A program made the position numbers and the translations under genes. A stretch of 30,498 nucleotides of DNA from a virus: positions 1-30,498 of IMG/VR virus record IMGVR_UViG_3300010149_000088. The stretch is one strand, 5' to 3'. The notes under the pieces are model-generated. The model did not search any database and was not told the origin of the DNA. It saw only the letters and a program-made list of their open reading frames with translations. This document shows, in pieces, positions 26,201-30,498 of the stretch (position 1 is the first letter of the stretch; each line of letters starts with the position of its first letter).

Positions 26201-29200
26201 TCTTGGGAGCTAAGGTTGGAGGAGGAGTTATGGCTGGAGGAGCTTTAGGTTTACCAGCTGTTGGCGTATTAACTGCACTTGGAGTGACCACTGTAGGGGG
26301 AGGCCTTGGCCTGGCTTACTTAATAAGAAGAGTTCAGAAAAGAAAAAGGGAAGCGCAAAAGCAAAAAAAAGAAGCGAGAAATAAAACACCATCTCTTTCT
26401 GTGTCTAGCATTTTTGATAGGGACATTAGGGGATCCGAAAAACATTTGTCAAAAGTAAGCGAAACAAAACAAGAAATCAAAAACCTAAATAAACTTATAA
26501 ATCAAGCTAAAGTTTTTGGGTCGGGAGAAGAATTTAGATCTGGAGGTTATCAATCAGCTAAGTTTGATGAAGCAAAGTTTAATAGAGAGGCTAGCTCCGT
26601 AAGAATTGATGGAAGAAATAGGAGAGTTGATAAAGAAAAAGGGACTAAAGGAAGGTTTTTGAATGTTCAGCCGTCTTTTTTAGATAGAAATGATCAGCTT
26701 TTTAAGGACTCCGGGTTGAGCGAGTTAAAGAAAAAAAGAGACTGGAAAAAATATCAACTTTCTATACTTGACGGAAAGTTTAATCCTGATTTGGGCGTTT
26801 CCAGTAGAACGTGGAAAGCGAACCAGAGATCTTATATGATAAAGGAGTTGGCCGAAGAATTAAATAGAAAAAAAGAGTATGCCTTTGAGAAAAGACAGAG
26901 TAATTTTTTATTAAAAAATAGAGGTTTTGGGAAAATGCAGGGAATCGTGGATTGGGCAAGTAATAAATACAACACAAGAAAGCAAAGCAGAAAAGACGCA
27001 AAGAAGCAAAGAACTTTCAGGGGTTTTAGGAAAGGTAGATTTTCATCAGGATTTATTCCAAATTTTTCGCCAAGGCATTGGAGTTTTAAAAAAAGACAAA
27101 AAGAAAGATTAAAAAGAAAAAAAAGACACGAGAAATATGATGATGACCTCCTGATGAAACAAGTGTGGCTCTCGAATAAGTTTCCAAAACTTACCAAAGG
27201 TGTTTCAGATTTTTCAAAAAGAATTAAAAGTGAAGATGGTCGGCCTGGTTTTAGTGATTTGTTTTTCTCTAAAGGTTTCATTCCAAGCTTTTCAGGTAAA
27301 CCTTTAGCCGAGGCTATATCTAGAGAATCAGCAGCGTTAAAACAAAGAGGGTTGTCTCAATCTTTAATACGAATCAATCAGCATAATTCTTTAAAAAGCG
27401 TAAAAAATCCAAAAGGGTTAGCGATAACTAATAAGGTTGATGAGCCTGCGGGAATTAATCAGGGAATATCAATGTCTAAGAAATCTGGAGTCGATCCAAA
27501 AAAACATGGAATGGTGCCTAATTTTTCAAGGTCCGGATTTTTTAGGTCAAAGCCAGGCAGTAAGCCAAAAAATAAAAAAGATAAAGATGGGGACCAACCT
27601 CCTATCCCAGAAGGCGGAGGCGGTCAAATTGGACTAGCTTCAGCATTTATTGCTCCCATGGTATCGGCGCAAATAGCTGACGGAAGGCAGGAGTATGAAA
27701 TGGACAGCGCATCAATCATTGGGAAAAGCGCAGCTGATTTAGCTGGATATGGAGGTCTGCTTGGGGGTATGAAGGGAGCTCTAATTGGCGGAGGAGTTGG
27801 CACGGTTTACGGGGCGAGTAAGGCTATATTTGAAGGCGACTCCAACTCATTGAAGAGTGATTTAGCTAATAAAATGGTCGAAGCACAAACAAAGATAAAT
27901 AAAGAGTTTGCAAAATACAAAACCGCCGAAAATTATGCAGGCGCTCTCTCGGATTTAAGTAATGCAACTAAAGCTGGAGACGTAGCTGGCATAAAAAAAG
28001 CATCTGCGCAAATTCAGAAGGCTTTGCAAGATTTAAAAAACCCCAGCTTGGTGGCAGAGTTGAACACTGTCGGGAATGGAATGGATTCTTTTGGCGAAAA
28101 AATAAAAATACTTGGAAGCTCAATGGAGGAAGCTCAAAAGAAAACGGTATTATTAAAACAATCCGCCGATACAATGGCGGAGTTGCAACATTTAGAGGGG
28201 ACGGGGGCTGGCTTTGGAACAAGGGCAATGATGGCGATTCCAGAAATTCTTTCTGGGCTTCCTGATATATTGGGGGGAAGGAAATCTGGCAGACAAATAA
28301 ATGCAACAAGCCCATTTGGAGGGAAGATAACTTTAGGGGATAATCAAAACATGGATCAAGCTAGAGTTTCCATGGAAAAAATTATGCCATCAATAGTATC
28401 CGCAACAAGGTCCGATTTTGACAAGGAGGCTATGAAATTATTTAAGCAGAGTTCGCCGTTTATTATCGACCCGAAAACTGGAGGTGGGTACGAAAATTTT
28501 TCAGAATTTAAAGAGGCGGCTAGGAACAAAATAAATCAGACTCAAGCGGAAGAACAAATAATCAAGTTAGAATCAGATGCTAATTTATTAAGAACTTTGG
28601 GGGCTAGAACTGATAGGCGTGGAGAAAAAGATCAAACTCGAGTTTTAAATGACCTACTTCAATCAAATATGATAAAAGATTTGGTTAAATCAGGGGCTCA
28701 GGGAGCAGCTATAGCAAAAGGCCTGACCTCCAATCTGGCGGGAGTTTCATTTGATGAAGATTTTGATTTTTCAAAAGCTGTAAGGAGTGGAGAGCACGTA
28801 TCAATGGGGTCGGGTAGTCAAGTATCATCAGATGATTACGTGCAAGATAATCAAATCGTAGCTTTGAGGCAACAAATGCTCAAAGAAATTAAGCAGATTC
28901 AGGGCAATATGAAGGTCTTAGAAGGTGCAGAGGGTGCAGCAGCGGGAATTCTTCAAGCAATGTCAAATATTGATGCAGATCTAAAAGAAGCTGTTAAAAA
29001 ATCCGAAAGACTTTCTGAAACTATAAATAACTTTACAAAAAACTTTGAATTTTCTAGAGAAGTAAAAACAAAAAAAAGACAACAAACAATGTCAAATTTA
29101 TCTCAAGGAGATGATATTTTATTTTCTGCGGGAATGATATCCGATGAAGAGGCTATCAGAAGAAATAAGGCCAGATCTGATTTTGAAATAAGAAAGTCTG

Positions 29201-30498
29201 GACAAGAGGAGTTAACTAGTAGGGTTTTAAGAACAATTTCTGAAAATGCCGACCCTAGTTCAGTAATTGATGTGGTTGGCTTACAAAAAAAGCATGATGT
29301 TCCAGTCGACAAATCTTCTGGAGGTACAATTCAAAGGCTTGAAAAAGAACAAGATCAAGAAAGAAGGCCAGAAATACAGCAGATAACAGAGCAGTTCGCT
29401 AAGTTCGCTCAATCTCAAGGAACCGCAAACATAGGGTTAAATAATATTGCCGGTTTTCTCTCTCAATTAAATACAGGTGGAAAAACTAACAACAATATAC
29501 TAAATGAGGTCAAGAGACACATTAAAGAAGTTTCTGTGAATACTTTAATGAGCTTACAACAAAATAAAAAAGCTAACGAGTTGTTAAAGATGAGGGGTCA
29601 TGTGGAGACTTTAAGTAAACTTGGAAGCTCTATATATAACGAAGGAACTATAAGCCAAGTTAAATCTGCCGTTGAAGGAGGAGGGCTTCAGGGTTTTGAT
29701 TTTTCTGATACAACCAAGGAAGAGTTTAGTAGAGGGGATTTTAATGGCGGTTCTCTTAGTAATCATGATTCGGGACTTCGCGATAGAGCTAGAAAAGGAC
29801 AAAGCCAAATGTTTTTAGAAAGTCTGTTTGGCATTGATTTGACAGGAGAAACAGGCAGAAGTAAAATGGAAAACCAAAAAAACACTGCGCTTTACAATCT
29901 AGATTTACTTAAAGATATTATCCCTGGTGATTTATTTGATAGACTAAAAGATAAGATAATGGAAGCAGCAAAAGCATTAGAGAAATTTAAAAAAACGCAA
30001 TCAGAACAATATGAAAAACTTGGACTAGATCCTAACGCAATGGCGTTACAAGACGCTGCGATGAAACAGCTTGTTGTGCAAACTAATATGGCATTAACAC
30101 TTAAGAGTATTGACGAGGGATTGGTAAAAAGAGATGGTACTATATTAGATGTATTTAGAGCAATTCAAAATCTTTTACCAACTAGCCCTCCAGCTACTCC
30201 AACAGCTACTCCAACAGCTACTCCGCCAGCCACTCCAACAGCTACCACGACAGCTAGTCCGCAGAATGCCCCGCCACCTGCAACGGTTACTGCCACGCGG
30301 GATAGTCGCTATTCGCTACCTGCTTATTCGCAGAACGCTCCACCATTAACATATTTAGATCCAAAAAATAATCCAAATAACCAGACTAGACCGCCGGTTA
30401 ATGTTCCGAATCCATTTCTACGACCAAAACCAAGGGGCAACAGAGGTCCGGACGGAAACCCTGGCCCGGGCGGGCAACCTGGAGGATCAGAATCAGAG
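20215..30498 (+). CDS. Giant mosaic tail tape measure protein (3' end beyond window)
   Basis: One open frame of 3428 codons runs from the ATG at 20215 to the window edge without a stop. Residues about 60-365 are a tape measure core of the PhageMin-tail type (VEKSLKDVQVVME, AAINSFNKEG, AEAISRAGAVAQSSGVS, AAIVTAVQQRT). A hydrophobic segment lies at 423-453, and the tape-measure motif HTGEWIVPNF ends at residue 610. The region to about residue 2440 is a mosaic: repeated GFIPNF(S/A) peptides, two PD-(D/E)XK-type modules, unknown basic modules, a basic coiled coil and Gly-rich hydrophobic segments. From about 2540 it becomes helical and coiled-coil again, then ends in a Pro/Thr repeat and a short collagen-like tract. 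The protein sets tail length and is ejected with the DNA. Two putative chaperones lie upstream. Core identity is firm; module roles are inferred. Confidence 0.93.
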   Translation, partial: MNNVVNIPTGATGYRNSIVSQARSAQKTVNRMQMSPQLNSKGFVQPLGKITNSASEFQKSMDASAARVFAFGAAVGVINGISDSFKALIVSAAEVEKSLKDVQVVMEASNAQMKEFGKGIFDVAKNTASSFDTVAQSAIELARQGLSAEETISRVNSALVLSRLSGLDAVKSTEALTAAINSFNKEGVTHEQIVNRMANVDASFAVSSADLAEAISRAGAVAQSSGVSFNELAAIVTAVQQRTARGGSVIGNGFKSIFTRIKRSGVRESLEEIGVSTKKVNGDFRSSIDILKDYAAVYKNLSDAQKSYTSEQIAGVFQIQNLQALLQDLNSGYSVYNKALGVANNTTTQATDRNKELNETLSAVFTQTSLGAKELAARLGELAVSDSFKDILKAVGKLAEFLNKALDENQGSNFAKNLVKGFGSFITGPGLVIIGAAFIKVFALVGKFAKEAFSDLLGVNRETKRQQGLQSAIGSILLNNAGVYNRILQAGANTAKQEQIILSVIKAETAERVKQEALIRKIASSRSLTGIGVSEKGFIPAGKNSRKGKKTLGLAGGFLPAINRESLDISRGVGGAKGGDKPVVLPSHKMGGGRTESVVAHTGEWIVPNFGGSGGDAIFNRAMAQSIGLPSGARQITAASGLVPNFSTGKSTKKISRPSLELGWRKNGNSQLSKKTDFNDTFSAKINTFKQALSSSQAKSEAKQKYTKILQPQLEDSRGNKYKSFWKNNKWNDHEKIKKLSFEEKNNLKRSYSINRENYKNFSKEGFGQMMKSAPYNGSKKYLRDIISQEGYKGSKQPRKLTSRFAALQKNLSGAVGELKGVKHLEKIGYKEAKIIPKAGSFDFQAKDKKGKKVLFESKQKEKQNVSEFLKKGATEYLKNIELPGFKNGKVDSINLNSVKVQGSKLFPGGVNALLSSSTKLNNSKITHKDYGVSGESRSKYEEMVKSIENIWKNPSVNKKTKESLVDSFELFADPKTRVLKSFSSGFIPNFDNSKGVMTSRGYLNNRQIALLNRREGTYPTKSDVNKTRNSDEKLYMNMFSKEDLKLINSVESKHSKNKIAAAKTKSREQKNKIKTIDASTQATMLIASNNVRRRIDTTVSRKDAQGVDRKTRLKYRVEGIKSNKLKDTEESLRNRVESLMKKESSSLASQISGVNSFSGHNAKITQLANAGSVGSAAGSIFETALKSISNNKLFTKNNARFDIAGFPDKKLQSLFGYATPYADAKIGYTKGTKEDFDSKVLALGAGKTSLSKAQKDKMAAVSSDTRSKFGPARKGSAKRAASGFIPNFARGISGRQREKLRSMGIDPATVSRKKYRSIMSDKNQGLSESKTTIFKGKSDGSFQNRNSNFSKRFIMSGDSRAKRISISAGSKAGAIGANMASSSKTSLEQSLASLTKRVSRLESKQQLNFSKGFIPNFSKKEPATLNRLLRDAVSNNVGGVATENGLSIDKEKKLIIKNGKPINFGNKAHVNPIINNEKVLSHISKKINNQLFEAQKYGTKESILQKLGFSADLDKNKAKVAQDARNMAGALNVRREGGTNKVVSNDPNFTLGKRAPNGEHTIALKKSAVAQNIKRLGERGFSGVGQATANNLLSTLSIQNTKRGGTKGGLSLKRSFQTTSLIAKLIKNRKIKIGQRFIETKTAISKKMSGLIDGYNHNVMTVKERLALRKANLRRKEAVRKESARIRREEKNLRKLKDKEARQLARGKKLEEKELRRKQDLEKKAEDRRVRKESIKKIGTWFTDKSGKAVDITRGSLARAGRGALSVGGGISSGISAVAGGIGSGILALGSGVSTGARGIKEGFLRNLNSVAEKKSNLGRQIKAAGLKKIRSSRDFANKAQDRVGLAASRLSPRSLKPKIGEIRERIKEGSSSAFKKVSKKFSSISQGLEERFPAKQSIQKEWIALAKRLDVKNNLSKAGTSIKNRFNFKREELGYKTKKAISAGVARAKENITSGAQKIKENKSKILLAGAASLATLLKSSSVAGVGGLAGKGVLGAKVGGGVMAGGALGLPAVGVLTALGVTTVGGGLGLAYLIRRVQKRKREAQKQKKEARNKTPSLSVSSIFDRDIRGSEKHLSKVSETKQEIKNLNKLINQAKVFGSGEEFRSGGYQSAKFDEAKFNREASSVRIDGRNRRVDKEKGTKGRFLNVQPSFLDRNDQLFKDSGLSELKKKRDWKKYQLSILDGKFNPDLGVSSRTWKANQRSYMIKELAEELNRKKEYAFEKRQSNFLLKNRGFGKMQGIVDWASNKYNTRKQSRKDAKKQRTFRGFRKGRFSSGFIPNFSPRHWSFKKRQKERLKRKKRHEKYDDDLLMKQVWLSNKFPKLTKGVSDFSKRIKSEDGRPGFSDLFFSKGFIPSFSGKPLAEAISRESAALKQRGLSQSLIRINQHNSLKSVKNPKGLAITNKVDEPAGINQGISMSKKSGVDPKKHGMVPNFSRSGFFRSKPGSKPKNKKDKDGDQPPIPEGGGGQIGLASAFIAPMVSAQIADGRQEYEMDSASIIGKSAADLAGYGGLLGGMKGALIGGGVGTVYGASKAIFEGDSNSLKSDLANKMVEAQTKINKEFAKYKTAENYAGALSDLSNATKAGDVAGIKKASAQIQKALQDLKNPSLVAELNTVGNGMDSFGEKIKILGSSMEEAQKKTVLLKQSADTMAELQHLEGTGAGFGTRAMMAIPEILSGLPDILGGRKSGRQINATSPFGGKITLGDNQNMDQARVSMEKIMPSIVSATRSDFDKEAMKLFKQSSPFIIDPKTGGGYENFSEFKEAARNKINQTQAEEQIIKLESDANLLRTLGARTDRRGEKDQTRVLNDLLQSNMIKDLVKSGAQGAAIAKGLTSNLAGVSFDEDFDFSKAVRSGEHVSMGSGSQVSSDDYVQDNQIVALRQQMLKEIKQIQGNMKVLEGAEGAAAGILQAMSNIDADLKEAVKKSERLSETINNFTKNFEFSREVKTKKRQQTMSNLSQGDDILFSAGMISDEEAIRRNKARSDFEIRKSGQEELTSRVLRTISENADPSSVIDVVGLQKKHDVPVDKSSGGTIQRLEKEQDQERRPEIQQITEQFAKFAQSQGTANIGLNNIAGFLSQLNTGGKTNNNILNEVKRHIKEVSVNTLMSLQQNKKANELLKMRGHVETLSKLGSSIYNEGTISQVKSAVEGGGLQGFDFSDTTKEEFSRGDFNGGSLSNHDSGLRDRARKGQSQMFLESLFGIDLTGETGRSKMENQKNTALYNLDLLKDIIPGDLFDRLKDKIMEAAKALEKFKKTQSEQYEKLGLDPNAMALQDAAMKQLVVQTNMALTLKSIDEGLVKRDGTILDVFRAIQNLLPTSPPATPTATPTATPPATPTATTTASPQNAPPPATVTATRDSRYSLPAYSQNAPPLTYLDPKNNPNNQTRPPVNVPNPFLRPKPRGNRGPDGNPGPGGQPGGSESE
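20398..21300 (+). other. Tape measure core domain
   Basis: Residues about 62-362 hold the conserved globular/helical start of phage tape measure proteins, with alternating Ala/Ser-rich helices (VFAFGAAVGVINGI, AIELARQGLSAEET) and the family-typical SSADLAEAISRAG. This part anchors the identity of the whole protein. Confidence 0.85.
22621..22920 (+). other. PD-(D/E)XK nuclease-like module A in the tape measure
   Basis: Between the copies at 22135 and 23170 lies a complete restriction-endonuclease-fold signature: helix SGAVGELKGVKHLEKIGY with Glu818, then FDF with Asp843, then KVLFESKQK with Glu857-Ser-Lys859. The order (helix Glu, strand Asp, strand ExK) and the spacing match PD-(D/E)XK nucleases. 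All expected catalytic residues are present, so the module may be active. This is a motif-based call without structural or homology confirmation. Confidence 0.7.
23680..23960 (+). other. PD-(D/E)XK nuclease-like module B in the tape measure
   Basis: Between the copies at 23170 and 24064 is a second, dissimilar candidate: AAGSIFETALKSI with Glu1183, then ARFDIAGF with Asp1203, then PYADAKIGY with Asp1224-Ala-Lys1226. The (D/E)xK slot uses Asp. The arrangement again follows helix Glu, strand Asp, strand (D/E)xK. Sequence similarity to module A outside these residues is slight, so it is not a simple duplication. Confidence 0.6.
25201..25425 (+). other. Basic coiled coil in the tape measure
   Basis: Residues about 1663-1737 are almost entirely Lys, Arg, Glu, Leu and Ala in heptad-like spacing (for example KNLRKLKDKEARQLARGKK). 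The net charge is strongly positive. This would form a long helix able to bind DNA or membrane phosphates. It sits in the 860-residue gap between peptide repeats at 24451 and 27049. Confidence 0.7.
25501..25620 (+). other. Gly/Ala-rich hydrophobic segment 1
   Basis: Residues about 1763-1790 are built of Gly, Ala, Ser, Ile and Val (SVGGGISSGISAVAGGIGSG), a pattern of closely packing membrane helices with GxxxG-like spacing. Basic sequence flanks it on both sides. Confidence 0.6.
26113..26340 (+). other. Gly/Ala-rich hydrophobic segment 2
   Basis: Residues about 1967-2038 contain two or three hydrophobic stretches (ILLAGAASLATLL; VMAGGALGLPAVGVLTALGV; TVGGGLGLAYLI), ending with RRVQKRKRE. This looks like a multi-pass or hairpin membrane-inserting region. 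Such segments in tape measures are thought to help DNA cross the inner membrane. Confidence 0.65.
27628..27835 (+). other. Gly/Ala-rich hydrophobic segment 3
   Basis: Residues about 2472-2540 hold GLASAFIAPMVSAQI and then LLGGMKGALIGGGVGTVYGA. The second part has repeated glycine spacing typical of membrane-active or colicin-like glycine-zipper helices. It lies shortly after the last peptide repeat and marks the return to ordinary tape-measure sequence. Confidence 0.6.
30190..30279 (+). repeat. Pro/Thr-Ala tandem repeat in the tape measure C-terminal part
   Basis: Units resembling CCAACAGCTACT are repeated in tandem and encode TPTATPTATPPATPTA-type sequence at about residues 3326-3352. It is an extended, probably disordered linker. 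Local base composition is visibly richer in C and G than the rest of the window. Confidence 0.85.
30439..30498 (+). other. Short collagen-like Gly-X-Y tract at window edge
   Basis: The last codons read as six consecutive Gly-X-Y triplets starting at GNRGPDGNPGPG (from about residue 3408). The tract may continue beyond the window. Collagen-like repeats are common in phage fibres but less expected in a tape measure protein. Confidence 0.5.

Larger units (their letters stand above)
21823..27528 (+). repeat. GFIPNF(S/A) peptide repeats within the tape measure protein
   Basis: About ten copies of a short peptide are scattered across 1900 residues. Full or near-full matches: GLVPNFS (22135), GFIPNFD (23170), GFIPNFA (24064), GFIPNFS (24451), GFIPNFS (27049), GFIPSFS (27274), GMVPNFS (27508). 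Weaker relatives: GFIPAG (21823), GFLPAI (21883) and EWIVPNFG (22024). A small or basic residue pair (SS, AS, SK, KH) usually precedes the Gly. Codons differ between copies, so these are not recent DNA duplications. The peptide separates dissimilar modules, as a linker, docking site or cleavage site would. Confidence 0.88.

Noticed and set aside
21663-28315. Many minus-strand and other-frame open frames of 60-150 codons in the last third
   Set aside because: All lie inside the continuous tape measure frame and lack domains; they are shadows.
30190-30279. CRISPR or origin iterons in the Pro/Thr repeat
   Set aside because: The repeat is inside the open tape measure frame and encodes a low-complexity linker.
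1-30498. tRNA or other structured RNA genes
   Set aside because: No cloverleaf-like segment or CCA end was noticed in the intergenic gaps, which are mostly below 110 bases.

Overview
This AT-rich, one-strand, almost gapless window is the late (virion) gene block of a large tailed double-stranded DNA phage (Caudoviricetes). Every convincing gene lies on the + strand. The core order is that of a siphovirus-type head and tail module: terminase large subunit, portal, prohead protease/scaffold, decoration candidate, major capsid protein, connectors, tail tube, chaperones, tape measure. No tail sheath gene sits next to the tube gene, which argues against a contractile tail, although the window ends inside the tape measure gene. 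The host cannot be fixed from this sequence. Some starts have an SD-like AAGG, while others have only A-rich leaders or almost no leader.

Layout. 10-4511 is a run of tightly packed genes: a PhoH-family ATPase, a subtilisin (S8) protease with a Pro-Glu-Lys spacer and a C-terminal membrane anchor, three small proteins (one a zinc ribbon), a divergent sigma-70-like factor with an AT-hook and a Cys-rich insertion, and a 349-aa protein that may be the small terminase. 4620-7426 holds a zinc-finger/ERCC4 nuclease whose stop overlaps the terminase large subunit start. 7487-13593 is the head module. 13695-16595 encodes head-tail joining proteins. 16655-20185 holds the tail tube and putative tail chaperones. 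From 20215 to the window edge there is one open reading frame of at least 3428 codons, the tape measure protein.

Regulation. Two strong intrinsic terminators follow the two most abundant virion genes, major capsid and major tail tube. A GTGTA-containing motif recurs in intergenic gaps. It is nearly identical (GTGTATTAACRTCTA) before the portal gene and before the 9565 gene, where it abuts the ATG, and it also lies just after both terminators. I infer that these are late promoters, perhaps used by the sigma factor encoded in the same window.

Most notable content. The tape measure protein is a mosaic. After a conventional tape-measure core it carries about ten copies of a short peptide, consensus GFIPNF(S/A). 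Between some of these lie unrelated modules, two of which have complete PD-(D/E)XK nuclease signatures. The copies use different synonymous codons, so the peptide rather than the DNA is being conserved. I suggest a tape measure carrying nuclease cargo, with the peptide as a linker, docking or cleavage element. The nearby membrane-anchored subtilisin or the prohead protease is a possible processing enzyme, but that link is speculation.
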